A DNA stretch of 64,000 bases from Phycisphaerae bacterium (GTDB lineage Bacteria; Planctomycetota; Phycisphaerae; UBA1845; Fen-1342): assembly GCA_028279405.1 (NCBI GenBank), contig JANQNU010000020.1, positions 62,001 to 126,000 on the forward strand. Direction: 5' to 3'. Below the pieces are notes generated by a model. It worked only from the letters and a program-made list of their open reading frames with translations, did not search any database and was not told the origin of the DNA. Positions 50,801 through 59,616 of the stretch are shown here, in pieces. Both the position numbers and the translations under genes were made by a program. Positions within the stretch are counted from its first letter, which is position 1, and each line of letters begins with the position of its first letter.

Positions 50801-52600
50801 CAGGCCGTGGACGACTACGGCATCGAGACCGTGCGTTTGCGCGTCTACGCCGGGAACACCCTGATCGTTGACCAGACTCATCCCGGCACGCAAGGGCCTT
50901 CCACGATCTCCTGGACGCTGGACAATGGAGTACCGAAGGGCGCCGCGGGGAAGATCGAGATCACGGCCTTCGACGCGATCGGGCAACAGGCGACGCGGGT
51001 CGTGCGTGTGCGACTCGGGGGACCCGGCGATGGTTCGGACATCGACGGCGACGGCTTGCCAGACAACTGTGACAATTGCCCGAATCACGCTAACGGGGAT
51101 CAAGCCGACTGCGACCATGACGGGCTCGGCGACGTATGCGAGATCGCAGACGGCAGCGACCCCGATTGCAACGGCAACGGCATACCCGACAGTTGCGACA
51201 TCGCGGCCGGACGAGTGTTCGACTGCGACGGAAGCGGCGTTCCGGACCTCTGCGAAACAGACTGCAACGACAATGGCCTGCACGACCAATGCGATCTCGA
51301 TAGCGGCTACAGCGAGGATTGCAACGGCAACGGTATTCCCGACGAGTGCGACATCGCGAGCGGCACGAGCACCGATTGCGATGCCGACGAGATTCCGGAC
51401 GAATGCCAGCTCTCGGTGCTGACCGACTGCAACGGGAACAACACCTACGATGCCTGCGAGATCCTTAGCGGAGACGTCCTCGACTGCGATCCCAACGGCA
51501 TTCCCGACGACTGCGAGAACGCGCGCACGCTGGGAACGATCGCATCCGGCGCACCGCTGGTGGGTATCGCTGCCATCATCAGCGACACGCACTCCGAGGA
51601 CTTGTTCCTCCTCGACCAAACTGAAGTGCGACGGCTGGCACCCGATGGCACGCTGACCACGTTCGCAGCCCTTGGCTCATTCGCCGGTGCGCAGGACCCC
51701 GCGACGGGCAACTTGGTCGTCGCACGGCTCGTGACCCTCACTTCGTGGAGAATTCAGCAGATCGCCCCTGACGGCACCGTCACCGAACTGGCCGACGTCG
51801 GTCAAGCGTATGTGCTGGGCATCGCAATCGAACCATCGACCGGCCGCATCTTCTTTACCCGGGCGCTGGATGGCACGATCGACGAGCTGCTTCCCGATGG
51901 CTCATCCCAGACGATCGCCAGCGGTGCACCGTTGGCGAATCCGTCAGCACTGCTCTACGAGGCAACCACCGGCTCTCTGATCTGCGCCGACCAGAACAGC
52001 AAGCTGTTCCGCGTGGCGCTGGATGGAACAGTCGACTTGATCGCGGATCTCGGCGTTGCCGGCCCCTTGGCCACGCTGGCGAAGGATTACCGCACCGGTG
52101 ACTACCTCGGCGCGAACAGTGTCGGCGAGATTGTCCGCGTCACGCCCACCGGCACCGTCGACATCCTCATGCGTTTGCCCTCCGCTATCGGGGCTCGTGG
52201 TATCGCCCGACACTCGGCAACCGGGCGCTTTGCAATCTCGACCCTTCTCCCGCCTGACGTGCAGATCCGCTGGATCTTGCCGGAACTGGACTGCAACGGC
52301 AACGGCGTCCACGACGGCTGCGACGTTGCGGACGACCCGACGATCGATCTGAACGGTAACGGCGTCCCGGACACCTGCGATCCAGTCTCGCGATTGGGCG
52401 ATGTCGACTGCAGCGGCGTGATCGATGCCGCCGACCTGACGGCGTTCGATCTGGCCGTGCTCGGCGAAGAGTTGTATCTCGCGACCTACCCGAATTGCGA
52501 CTGGTACAATGCCGACCTGGATTGTGACGGGCGGGTAACGACCGCCGACCGACAACTCCTCGTGACCTGTATGAGCGCAGGTGTCTGCGATTGCCCGTAG
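47900..52600 (+). CDS. Giant secreted NHL-repeat/TSP3-like/dockerin protein
   Basis: The protein has 1,566 residues with an export signal ('TALLLSILAGAGPAWSQ'). The N-terminal half is a large beta-rich part that I did not assign. NHL-type blades follow at about residues 799-905 ('GAGPGEFRFPQGIDLDSNGDIYVVDCENHRIQRW'). Residues about 1048-1210 contain a run of calcium loops of the 'DxDxDGLPDxCD' and 'DCNGNGIPDSCD' type, like thrombospondin type 3 repeats. After another beta-rich block, a further 'DCNGNGVHDGCD' pair and a dockerin-like module ('GDVDCSGVIDAADLTAFD' and 'DLDCDGRVTTADRQLLV') end the chain. A calcium-stabilised surface protein is likely. Confidence 0.85.
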   Translation: MCCDRSIGVGAERRDCLSGTARTALLLSILAGAGPAWSQIVGGGSTTPIGPPQIAPWIKVNGGFEVDAADAVLAPSAMSLLRTDDGDLRYFFRSKNYGMVMGRLSADRAWQLWSDPTWAANPGLVPASINHAYGMYLDGLQLYASTARPGEYVGVARNCRLRLASRSFNAHGFDTSVRFDGSTFRQWSDGAAYAENRMSPVLRSWPPNSGDFDFDPASGTGILVGQVGPANQFKTGLTAALFTDTDSGPNWRRWTRDSTAGDPDPIECDEDGFLVYEAGDWGTDDDASCRRATLLFEANADWTATDQHDVRVTHIDGSNRYLVTFSDEVSRQGYAARYLGDAPGGPEWQWWDGSAWQTGSPYAFAPLWTDEWPEARLQLCTESGKVSIFANDGTNLNEIIYDDVTETFFPATVIGPIAPGTKTASGFCVGQASNGQLWLATTADQHAITLRRRALWQNGWTNPQTIYQEMSQEILPVALGFAGNSIPVLFVAAEIGDYEFRLSAISRQSTFWNSEVPFRAELPAPVQLDAAILAYDRSVPNDAPEASYGAGIPASMGVDADGYIYSGRLGNPCVVVHPPTGMSVADNQIWGHFWDYFDLPGGADVDDLRGKVYVAVHMTATGQGGITTASKVEIWEPSLRDESVGYQAFSGGVPSHYNREYFGQLLGNFSWAADVAVDEAAGLLYVVNALESKIEVFDIENLWDNPNRFSQSGLFAARIGDAYRGEVAQLVADLIDQNYLDDAGIPEGDVLWVSQSLEGEVVPFLKERAAFDAMPASEQNRFLRNVRQQYKQRNDRPVRVTTFGSLGAGPGEFRFPQGIDLDSNGDIYVVDCENHRIQRWTRDGLTFTPAGEWGQSGRDPGEFAYPLGIAIDDAYGIAYVTDTGNFRIQAFSLAGDHLFEWGSWDDGQGLRLLDRTIGIGTNERGQLYVGVGTDLVRFTVPDEPPKVTILDPVTCDVIPYGTNNLLLQAVDDYGIETVRLRVYAGNTLIVDQTHPGTQGPSTISWTLDNGVPKGAAGKIEITAFDAIGQQATRVVRVRLGGPGDGSDIDGDGLPDNCDNCPNHANGDQADCDHDGLGDVCEIADGSDPDCNGNGIPDSCDIAAGRVFDCDGSGVPDLCETDCNDNGLHDQCDLDSGYSEDCNGNGIPDECDIASGTSTDCDADEIPDECQLSVLTDCNGNNTYDACEILSGDVLDCDPNGIPDDCENARTLGTIASGAPLVGIAAIISDTHSEDLFLLDQTEVRRLAPDGTLTTFAALGSFAGAQDPATGNLVVARLVTLTSWRIQQIAPDGTVTELADVGQAYVLGIAIEPSTGRIFFTRALDGTIDELLPDGSSQTIASGAPLANPSALLYEATTGSLICADQNSKLFRVALDGTVDLIADLGVAGPLATLAKDYRTGDYLGANSVGEIVRVTPTGTVDILMRLPSAIGARGIARHSATGRFAISTLLPPDVQIRWILPELDCNGNGVHDGCDVADDPTIDLNGNGVPDTCDPVSRLGDVDCSGVIDAADLTAFDLAVLGEELYLATYPNCDWYNADLDCDGRVTTADRQLLVTCMSAGVCDCP

Positions 52601-52635
52601 ACGCGCACGCTCCCTCTCGGTTTTTTTGAAAGGAA

Positions 52636-52663
52636 GCGGCCCTCGACGTGAATCGAGGGCCGC
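52636..52663 (+). terminator. Perfect 11-bp hairpin after the giant gene
   Basis: GCGGCCCTCGA (52636-52646) pairs exactly with TCGAGGGCCGC (52653-52663) around CGTGAA. A seven-T run precedes it on this strand rather than following it. It lies between the giant protein gene and the nuoA promoter and probably ends the upstream transcript. Confidence 0.55.
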
Positions 52664-52669
52664 TGTCCG

Positions 52670-52698
52670 TTGCAGGAAATCAACGCGAGGACTAGACT
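52670..52698 (+). promoter_or_regulatory. Sigma70-type promoter of the nuo operon
   Basis: TTGCAG (52670-52675), a 17-base spacer and TAGACT (52693-52698) lie directly after the hairpin. The predicted leader before nuoA is about 30 bases and contains GGGAG. Confidence 0.6.
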
Positions 52699-52734
52699 CC
52701 TCGTGAACGATAAAGCCCTTGGGAGAGCGGCCGT

Positions 52735-53157
52735 ATGACCGATTACAGCACCGTTGCAATCCTGATTCTCGCCGTCACCGGCCTGGCACTCGTGATCGCG
52801 CTCGCGACTCACGTTATCGGCCCTTCACGGACGGGGGCGTTGAAGTTCGGGACCTATGAATCGGGGATGACCCCGACCGGCGACGCGCGGAAGCGGTTCA
52901 ACGTTCGCTTTTACCTGGTTGCGGTGCTCTTCATCGTTTTCGACGTCGAGTTGGTCTTCCTCTATCCCGGCGGACAGGTGTTCGCATCGATGCCGGCAGC
53001 CTTGAAGGCGGAAGCGGCGGGTGGAAACTGGGCGACGCAGTTGGCCGAACAGGGGTACTCGCTGGGGTACATCTTCGGCGCGCTGATGATCTTTTTTGTT
53101 CTACTGCTTGTCGGATTCGCATACGAATGGAGAAAGGGGATCTTCAAGTGGGATTGA
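52735..53157 (+). CDS. nuoA: NADH-quinone oxidoreductase subunit A
   Basis: This 140-residue subunit is a membrane part of respiratory complex I. It has three hydrophobic segments ('[19 protein letters not shown]', '[20 protein letters not shown]', '[21 protein letters not shown]') and the conserved '[38 protein letters not shown]' block. It is the first gene of nuoABCDEFGHI and overlaps nuoB slightly. Complex I oxidises NADH and pumps protons or sodium. Confidence 0.95.
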   Translation: MTDYSTVAILILAVTGLALVIALATHVIGPSRTGALKFGTYESGMTPTGDARKRFNVRFYLVAVLFIVFDVELVFLYPGGQVFASMPAALKAEAAGGNWATQLAEQGYSLGYIFGALMIFFVLLLVGFAYEWRKGIFKWD

Positions 53158-53753
53158 AGAGCTTCGATCCGGTCCATTTCAACCCTGGCGGCAACGATTT
53201 CAGCGTCACGCGGCTGGATTATGTCACGGACATGATCAAGCGGCACGGGCTGAACTGGGGGCGCAAGAACAGCATCTGGCCGATGCCGTTTGCGACGGCG
53301 TGTTGCGGCATCGAGTTGATGGCGACTGCTGCGAGTCGGTATGACATTTCGCGCTTCGGGGCCGAGGCGATGCGCTTCAGCCCGCGGCAGTGTGACTTGT
53401 TGATTGTCGCCGGCCGCGTGGTGATGAAGATGCTGCCGGTTCTTCAAAAAATCTACGTGCAGATGACCGAGCCGAAGTGGGTGATCTCGATGGGCGCGTG
53501 CGCCTCGACAGGCGGCGTCTTCGACACCTATGCGGTCGTTCAGGGTATCGATCAGTTCGTGCCCGTGGATGTATACGTCCCGGGTTGCCCGCCGCGGCCG
53601 GAGACGCTGCTGGAAGGGCTGATGGCCATCCAGCGGATCATCACGGAAGATGGCGTCAAAAGCAGCCGGGAGCGCGGTCGCGGGTTGGGGTTGGTCGTCC
53701 AGCCGCCGCGGCAAGCAGTGGAACTCGGGCCGGGATTCGCGGACAAGAATTAG
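53148..53753 (+). CDS. nuoB: NADH-quinone oxidoreductase subunit B
   Basis: This 201-residue subunit carries the N2 iron-sulfur cluster. The four cysteines are visible at residues 52, 53, 118 and 147 ('[11 protein letters not shown]', 'GACAST', 'VPGCPPRP') with the same spacing as in E. coli. The GTG at 53148 is preferred (AAAGGGGA upstream) over ATG 53127, which would lie deeper in nuoA. The last residues ('[17 protein letters not shown]') are encoded by the first copy of an 88-bp tandem repeat that runs past the stop codon. The subunit binds quinone together with NuoD. Confidence 0.95.
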   Translation: MGLKSFDPVHFNPGGNDFSVTRLDYVTDMIKRHGLNWGRKNSIWPMPFATACCGIELMATAASRYDISRFGAEAMRFSPRQCDLLIVAGRVVMKMLPVLQKIYVQMTEPKWVISMGACASTGGVFDTYAVVQGIDQFVPVDVYVPGCPPRPETLLEGLMAIQRIITEDGVKSSRERGRGLGLVVQPPRQAVELGPGFADKN

Positions 53754-53927
53754 ATGGAGGTTTCCCTGGCAAACAGCCGATGGCTGCCAGCCGCCGCGGC
53801 AAGCGGTGGAACTCGGGCCGGGATTCGCGGACAAGAATTAGATGGAGGTTTCCCTGGCAAACAGCCGATGGCTGCCGGCCGCCGCGGCAAGCGGTGGAAC
53901 TCGGGCCGGGATTCGCGGACAAGAATT
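53701..53927. repeat. 88-bp tandem repeat spanning the nuoB stop codon
   Basis: Copy 1 is 53701-53788, copy 2 is 53789-53876, and a partial copy 3 is 53877-53927. Copies differ at only a few bases (for example at 53717/53805 and at 53789/53877). Copy 1 contains the last codons and the TAG of nuoB. The period of 88 is not a multiple of three, so later copies are out of frame. The rest of the gap to nuoC (53928-54051) holds nothing I recognise except a ribosome site. Confidence 0.93.
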
Positions 53928-54051
53928 CGGTGGAAGAGGGGCAGTGCCCTCCTTGTCGGACGGTGTTGGTAGCGGTTTCGTGTTGCGTGCGTGACGTTCG
54001 GGTAGGCTCGCTTGCGGGCCATTAGCGGTCTGATGAAAGAGTGAGAAGGAC

Positions 54052-54585
54052 ATGGCGACAGAAGGCGCCGTACAGGCGTTGCAGCAGCAGTTCCCGGAAC
54101 TCCAGATCGAATCCAAGCCGTTGTGCACGTATCTCGACGGCCGTTCTTCGGGTCAGCTTTTCGTGCGGATTCCCGCCGATCGGCTGCTCGAGGTCATGCA
54201 GTTCCTTTTTGACGACGCGCGCTGCAAATTCGAACAGCTCAGCGACGTCACTTGCGTGGACTACCTCAACTACCCGGATGCCGACGATCGTTTCGGAGTG
54301 ACCTATTCGCTGCTGAGTCTTTCGTTGAATCACCGCCTGTGGGTCAAGGTGTTCGTCAATGATCCCGAGCCCACGGTTCCGACGATGACGTCGATTTGGC
54401 GTGGCGCGGAGTGGACCGAGCGCGAGGTCTACGACATGTTCGGCATCCTCTTCGAAGGGCATCCCGACCTTCGGCGGATTCTCATGCCACAGAATTTCGA
54501 GGACCATCCGTTGCGTAAGGATTATCCGTTGCGTGGCAAGGGTGAGCGCGAGAACTTCGAGATCGTCACGCGCGACTCGGCGTAA
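54052..54585 (+). CDS. nuoC: NADH-quinone oxidoreductase subunit C
   Basis: This 177-residue peripheral-arm subunit contains 'EQLSDVTCVDYLNYPD' and 'VPTMTSIWRGAEWTEREVYDMFGILFEGHPDLRRILMPQNFEDHPLRKDYPLRG', the family signature. It is separated from nuoB by the 298-base region that contains the 88-bp repeat. An AGAAGGA ribosome site precedes ATG 54052. It contacts NuoD in the hydrophilic arm of complex I; in many bacteria nuoC and nuoD are fused, but here they are separate. Confidence 0.95.
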   Translation: MATEGAVQALQQQFPELQIESKPLCTYLDGRSSGQLFVRIPADRLLEVMQFLFDDARCKFEQLSDVTCVDYLNYPDADDRFGVTYSLLSLSLNHRLWVKVFVNDPEPTVPTMTSIWRGAEWTEREVYDMFGILFEGHPDLRRILMPQNFEDHPLRKDYPLRGKGERENFEIVTRDSA

Positions 54586-54609
54586 CCGGTTACGAAACAA
54601 GGGTTGAAG

Positions 54610-55866
54610 ATGTCAATCTCGTATGACTTGGAACCGACCCGGCTGATCCACGAGGACGGCGACGGCGACCGCTGGACGCTGAACTTCGGACCGCAGCACC
54701 CGGCGACACACACGACGCTTCGATTGGTGATCGAGCTGGACGGCGAGCGCGTGATCGGGTGTACGCCGGACATTGGATTCCTGCACAGCGGCTTTGAGAA
54801 GCTGGGCGAGCACCTCAATTACAACCAGTATGTCGTCGTCACGGACCGGATGAACTATGTGTCGCCGATCGTGAACAACATCGCTTGGCACACGGCGTGC
54901 GAGAAGTTGTTCGGGATCGAACTGACGCCGCGTTGCAAGGCGATTCGCACGATTCTGGCGGAGTTGGGCCGCATTCAGGACCACCTACTGTGCGTCGGCA
55001 CGGCGGCGATGGACCTCGGAGCGCTGACGGCGTTCTTCTACGGCTTCAACGAGCGCGAAATCATCTACGATCTGCTGGAGGAGATTTGCGGGGCCCGGTT
55101 CACGGTCAGCTACACGCGGGTCGGCGGACTGATGCAGGACGCACCGCCGGGCTGGCTCGATAAGGTCTTGAAGTTCGTTCGCAATGATGTGCCGCGTGCA
55201 ATGAAAGATCTCGAGGACCTGCTGGTTCGCAACCGGATCTTCATCGAGCGCACCAAGGGCATCGGCGTTGTCTCCTATGACGATGCGATCAACTGGTCGA
55301 TCACCGGGCCGATCGCCCGCGCTTCCGGCGTTCGGCGGGATCTGCGCAAGGATGAGCCTTATCTCTGCTACGCGGATGATTGGGACGGCAAGGGTGCTCC
55401 GGGCGTGAAGTTCAAGGTGCCGATCGCCACGGGCGGCGACGTTTTCTGTCGCTTTCTGGTACGGGTCGAAGAGATTCGGCAATCGTGCGCGATCATCGAG
55501 CAGTTAGTGCCGATGGTTCCGGAAGGACCGATCGACATCGTGGCCGATGCCAAGCAGACCCTACCGGACAAGCGTGAGATCTACTTCTCGATCGAAGGGC
55601 TGATCCACCATTTCGAGAAGATCATGACCAACCGCGGTCTGGAGCCGCCGGTGGGCGAGGCCTATGGGGCGATCGAATCCCCGACGGGCGAGCTGGGTTT
55701 CCATCTCGCGAGCGACGGCGGTAACTCGGCGTACCGAGCGCGCTGCCGACCGCCGGGCTTCATCAACTACCAGATCTTTCCGCATATCCTGTGCGGGCAT
55801 CAGATCAGCGACCTGGTTTCGATTCTGGGCAGCCTGGAGGTCATCGCAGCGGAACTGGATCGGTAG
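54610..55866 (+). CDS. nuoD: NADH-quinone oxidoreductase subunit D
   Basis: This 418-residue 49-kDa-type subunit forms the quinone pocket with NuoB. It has 'NFGPQHPATHTTLRLVIELDGERVIGCTPDIGFLHSGFEK', 'YNQYVVVTDRMNYVSPIVNN' and 'IESPTGELGFHLASDGGNSAYRARCRPPGFINYQ', and ends in 'DLVSILGSLEVIAAELDR', as in all NuoD proteins. ATG 54610 has AAGGG six bases upstream; TTG 54604 is less likely. It follows nuoC after a short gap. Confidence 0.96.
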   Translation: MSISYDLEPTRLIHEDGDGDRWTLNFGPQHPATHTTLRLVIELDGERVIGCTPDIGFLHSGFEKLGEHLNYNQYVVVTDRMNYVSPIVNNIAWHTACEKLFGIELTPRCKAIRTILAELGRIQDHLLCVGTAAMDLGALTAFFYGFNEREIIYDLLEEICGARFTVSYTRVGGLMQDAPPGWLDKVLKFVRNDVPRAMKDLEDLLVRNRIFIERTKGIGVVSYDDAINWSITGPIARASGVRRDLRKDEPYLCYADDWDGKGAPGVKFKVPIATGGDVFCRFLVRVEEIRQSCAIIEQLVPMVPEGPIDIVADAKQTLPDKREIYFSIEGLIHHFEKIMTNRGLEPPVGEAYGAIESPTGELGFHLASDGGNSAYRARCRPPGFINYQIFPHILCGHQISDLVSILGSLEVIAAELDR

Positions 55867-55917
55867 ATCCGGGGCCGGTGCCGAAGCGGCTTCGAACGCA
55901 GTGAGAGAGGGCACGAC

Positions 55918-56490
55918 GTGAGCTGGAACGCGATTGACCGCAAGACGGTTCCTGCAGAAGAGATGGGGCCGGGCATCAGCGAGGCGACGAAGGAGAAGAT
56001 CCGCTCCTTCTTCCCGCGGTATCCGAGCAAGCAGGCGTGCATGCTTCCGGCGCTGCACATTGCGCAGGACGAGCTTGGCTACGTCTCATTGCAGGCGATG
56101 CGCGACATCGCGCAGGTTCTCGAACTCCCTCCGGCGGCGGTGATGGACGTCGTCAGTTTCTACACGCACTTCTGGACACATCCGCGCGGCGAGAAAATGC
56201 TGATGCTCTGCCGCTCGCTGACGTGCGAGTTGCTGGGATCGGAGAAGCTACGGGCCCGGATCGAAGAGAAGCTCGGGATCGGGGATCACGAGACGACGCC
56301 GGACGGAAAGTTCTCGTTCATGACTGAGGAGTGTCTGGCGGCGTGCGACCACGGTCCGTGCCTGATGGTCAACGAAAAGATGCACAAGTGCGTGTCCGTC
56401 GAGGACGTGGACCGCATTCTGGACGATCCCGCGAGCGACCGGCTCGACATCCCGCGGAGCGACACCTACGACGCCCCGCCCAAAGCGTAA
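55918..56490 (+). CDS. nuoE: NADH-quinone oxidoreductase subunit E
   Basis: This 190-residue thioredoxin-like subunit holds the N1a [2Fe-2S] cluster. Its ligands are visible in 'MLCRSLTCELLGSEKL' (CxxxxC) and 'TEECLAACDHGPCLMVN' (CxxxC). The N-terminal helix block 'FFPRYPSKQACMLPALHIAQDELGYVSLQAMRDIAQVLEL' is standard. The start is a GTG with GAGAGGG upstream. It passes electrons between FMN in NuoF and the chain or acts as a radical buffer. Fifteen bases separate it from nuoF. Confidence 0.95.
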   Translation: MSWNAIDRKTVPAEEMGPGISEATKEKIRSFFPRYPSKQACMLPALHIAQDELGYVSLQAMRDIAQVLELPPAAVMDVVSFYTHFWTHPRGEKMLMLCRSLTCELLGSEKLRARIEEKLGIGDHETTPDGKFSFMTEECLAACDHGPCLMVNEKMHKCVSVEDVDRILDDPASDRLDIPRSDTYDAPPKA

Positions 56491-56505
56491 GGACGCAGCA
56501 CGACG

Positions 56506-57918
56506 ATGGCTTACGACAAGGTGTTATTGAAGCGGGTCGGAACGCCGAACAGCGTCTCGATCGACACGTACAAGGCTGACGGCGGATACCAAGGGCTGGC
56601 AGCGGCGCTGAAGATGCAGCCGGGCGAACTGGTCGATCTGGTCAAGGGTGCCAATCTCCGCGGCCGGGGCGGCGCCGGTTTCCCCGCCGGCGTGAAATGG
56701 AGCTTCCTGCCGCCGGACCGCGAGGTCACCTACCTGTGCATCAACGCGGACGAATCGGAGCCGCCGACGTTTTCGAACCGGGTGTTGATGGAGGAAGATC
56801 CGCATCAGGTGATCGAAGGCGTGATCATCGCCGGCTACGCGACGAGAACGACCACCGCGTACATTTACATGCGGGGCGAGTTCACCGAGCAGTATCACGT
56901 CATGCAAAAGGCGGTCGATGAGGCTTACGCCGCCGGTTACCTGGGCGAGAACATCCAGGGCAGCGGCTGGTCGATGAATCTCTACGTCCACCGCGGAGCC
57001 GGTGCCTATGTTTGCGGCGAGGAGACCGGCCTGATCGAGAGCCTGGAGGGCAAGCGCGGCTGGCCGCGGATCAAGCCGCCCTTCCCCGCTGTCGAAGGGG
57101 CGTTTCGCAAGCCGACGGTCGTGAACAACATCGAGACGGTCGCGTGTCTGCCACATATCCTGTCGCGCGGGATGGACTGGTGGAAGTCGGTCGGCCCCGA
57201 ACACTCCCTGGGACCGAAACTGTTTTGCATCAGTGGCGCGGTGAACCGACCGGGCTGCTATGAAGCCCCGTGTACGATCACGATGCGGGACCTGATCTAC
57301 GACGACGCGTTCGGCGGCGGGATGCGCGACGGAAAGAAGTGCAAAGCGGTCTTCCCCGGCGGGTTATCGATGGGCGTCCTACGCGGCGACACGTTCCCGC
57401 AACGACCGGCAGGCAGCAAGATCGACCTCAGTGAAGACCATGACGAACTCGATTGCATACTCGATTTCGAAGACATCAAGCAATATGGAATGTTGGGGCT
57501 CGGGACCGCCGCGGCGGTCGTCGTCCCGGAGGACGTCGACATTCGCGACGTGCTGGTCAATACCTGCCGCTTCTATGCGCATGAGTCATGCGGCCAGTGT
57601 ACGCAGTGCCGCGAGGGGACGGGTTGGATGTACTCGATCGCGAAGCGGATCCGCGCCGGCGCGGGACGCTCGGTCGACCTGGACCTGATCGAGGAACTGA
57701 CGAACAACATGGGAATGATGCCCGGCATGAGCATCTGCGGTTTGCCGGATGGCGCAGCCTGGCCGATCCGCACGCTGGTGCAGAAGTTTCGGGCGGAGTT
57801 CGAATCGTACATCGCACAGCAGCACGCGGGCAGCGTCGAGGAGACGATCCGGCGCGTCAACCCAGCGGCCTATGAGCTACCGATCCTCGGCGGTCGGCAG
57901 ATGGCACCAGCGACCTAA
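56506..57918 (+). CDS. nuoF: NADH-quinone oxidoreductase subunit F
   Basis: This 470-residue subunit binds NADH and FMN. 'LRGRGGAGFPAGVKWSFLP' (residues about 51-69) and 'GAGAYVCGEETGLIESLEGKRGWPRIKPPFPA' form the NADH/FMN site, and 'ESCGQCTQCREGTGWM' (Cys about 361, 364, 367) with a later Cys in 'SICGLPDG' binds the N3 [4Fe-4S] cluster. The length and order match NuoF proteins. It lies between nuoE and nuoG, with 81 bases before nuoG. Confidence 0.96.
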   Translation: MAYDKVLLKRVGTPNSVSIDTYKADGGYQGLAAALKMQPGELVDLVKGANLRGRGGAGFPAGVKWSFLPPDREVTYLCINADESEPPTFSNRVLMEEDPHQVIEGVIIAGYATRTTTAYIYMRGEFTEQYHVMQKAVDEAYAAGYLGENIQGSGWSMNLYVHRGAGAYVCGEETGLIESLEGKRGWPRIKPPFPAVEGAFRKPTVVNNIETVACLPHILSRGMDWWKSVGPEHSLGPKLFCISGAVNRPGCYEAPCTITMRDLIYDDAFGGGMRDGKKCKAVFPGGLSMGVLRGDTFPQRPAGSKIDLSEDHDELDCILDFEDIKQYGMLGLGTAAAVVVPEDVDIRDVLVNTCRFYAHESCGQCTQCREGTGWMYSIAKRIRAGAGRSVDLDLIEELTNNMGMMPGMSICGLPDGAAWPIRTLVQKFRAEFESYIAQQHAGSVEETIRRVNPAAYELPILGGRQMAPAT

Positions 57919-57999
57919 GGACGTCCACGAACGCGGGTCGAAACACCCGCCGAGCACGAATGATCACGAGTCGGCCCCGATGGGCCCTGTGAGAGGATC

Positions 58000-59598
58000 A
58001 TGCCGAAGATCACGATAGACGGGAAGACGGTCGAGTGTCGGGAGAACATCCCGGTCTTGCGGGCCGCGTTGGAGGCGGGCTTCGAGGTGCCGCATTACTG
58101 CTACCACCCCGGCCTGTCGGTCGTGGCGAGCTGCCGGCTGTGCCTGATGCAGATGAAGATGCCGCACCCCAAGACCAAGGAGTTGGACTGGGCACCAAAA
58201 CTGTTCCCGTCCTGTCAGACGCCGGTCAAGGACGGGATGGAGGTGAAGTTCGACAGTCAGTTGGTACACAACAACACGAACCACGTGATGGAGTACTACC
58301 TGATCAACCATCCGCTGGACTGTCCCGTTTGCGACAAGGCCGGCGAGTGCTATCTACAGGACTACACCGAGGACTACGGCCCTGCGACGTCGCGGATGGT
58401 GGAAGAGAAAAACAAGAACCCGAAGAAGGACATCGGCTCGCAGACGCTGCTCTACCAGGACCGTTGCGTGCTGTGCACGCGTTGCGTGCGGTTCACGCAG
58501 GAAGTCGCCGGCACGAGCGAGCTGACCGTCATCAACCGCGGCAATCGCGGCGAGATTGACGTCTTCCCGGGTGAGCCGCTCGAGAATCCACTGCAGGCCA
58601 ACGTCGTCGACATCTGCCCGGTGGGCGCACTGCTGGACAAGAACTTCCTGTTCCAGCAGCGGGTGTGGCTGCTCAAACCGACCAAGTCGGTAAGCCCGGC
58701 GGACGCTCGCGGCAGCACGGTCTATATTGATGTGAACGACGATCGCGTCTGGCGTATCCGTCCGCGGTTCAACGAGAAGGTCAACGAATGGTGGATTAGC
58801 GACGAAAGTCGCTTCTCGTGGCAGCACGTCCACAGTCCGGATCGGCTGAACATTCCCATGATCCGCGAGGAGTCGGCGTTGCGCCCGACGCGCTGGCCGG
58901 TCGTGCAGGAGCAGATTCGCGCCCAACTCAACACGGTCGCGAGTGACGGCGGCAGCCGGGTAGCGATCGTGCTGAGCCCGATGATGAGTTGCGAGGAGGC
59001 TTGGCTACTGGCCTCGTTCGTACGCCAGTCGGCGCCGCAGGCCACGTTCGTGATCGGCTACGTGCCGGTCGAGGGCACGGATCAGACGTTCCCGAAGGGC
59101 TTCGTCATCAGCGCCGAGAAGTGCCCGAACCGTCGCGGCGTCGAAACGGTCATCGAGCAGGCCGGGGGACCGTCGGCCTCCTGGGACGAGTTCCTGACCA
59201 AGGCGGGTGGCGGTGAGTACCGCTTTGCATTGGTCACTGGCGGATACCCGAAGGCCTGGATCGACAGCACGCTGGCCGACACGCTGCGCAAGATCGAGAC
59301 GGTAGTGCTGCATGACGTATGGGCCTCGGCGCTCGACGACCATCTCTGGTTGCAGCTGCCGAGCGCGACGTGGGTCGAGCGTGAGGGTTCGTTCATGAAC
59401 GCCGACGGGCTGGTGCAGCCGTTCGACCGGGCGCTCAAGCCGCTGGACGGCGTCGTTGGCGATGGACAGTTCTACTACGAGTTGGCTGGGCATCAGGGAC
59501 TGTTTCGGAGCCGCAAGGTCCGCGAGCTGATGGCGGCCGAGTTGCCGACGTTTGGTGAGGTCTTCGTTCCGCGCGAAGAGCCGGAGTATGCACACTAG
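58000..59598 (+). CDS. nuoG: NADH-quinone oxidoreductase subunit G, short form
   Basis: This 532-residue subunit extends the electron path. The [2Fe-2S] site lies in 'VPHYCYHPGLSVVASCRLCLMQ' with 'PSCQTPV', the His-Cys3 [4Fe-4S] site in 'NHPLDCPVCDKAGECYLQ', and the second [4Fe-4S] site in 'CVLCTRCVRFTQEVAG' with 'DICPVGALLDKNF'. The molybdopterin-oxidoreductase-like C-terminal part is shortened compared with the 900-residue E. coli type, although 'RWPVVQEQIRAQL' and 'SATWVEREGSFMNADGLVQ' remain. GAGAGG lies just before the ATG. Confidence 0.93.
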   Translation: MPKITIDGKTVECRENIPVLRAALEAGFEVPHYCYHPGLSVVASCRLCLMQMKMPHPKTKELDWAPKLFPSCQTPVKDGMEVKFDSQLVHNNTNHVMEYYLINHPLDCPVCDKAGECYLQDYTEDYGPATSRMVEEKNKNPKKDIGSQTLLYQDRCVLCTRCVRFTQEVAGTSELTVINRGNRGEIDVFPGEPLENPLQANVVDICPVGALLDKNFLFQQRVWLLKPTKSVSPADARGSTVYIDVNDDRVWRIRPRFNEKVNEWWISDESRFSWQHVHSPDRLNIPMIREESALRPTRWPVVQEQIRAQLNTVASDGGSRVAIVLSPMMSCEEAWLLASFVRQSAPQATFVIGYVPVEGTDQTFPKGFVISAEKCPNRRGVETVIEQAGGPSASWDEFLTKAGGGEYRFALVTGGYPKAWIDSTLADTLRKIETVVLHDVWASALDDHLWLQLPSATWVEREGSFMNADGLVQPFDRALKPLDGVVGDGQFYYELAGHQGLFRSRKVRELMAAELPTFGEVFVPREEPEYAH

Positions 59599-59616
59599 AG
59601 GAGCACGGACGGCTTC

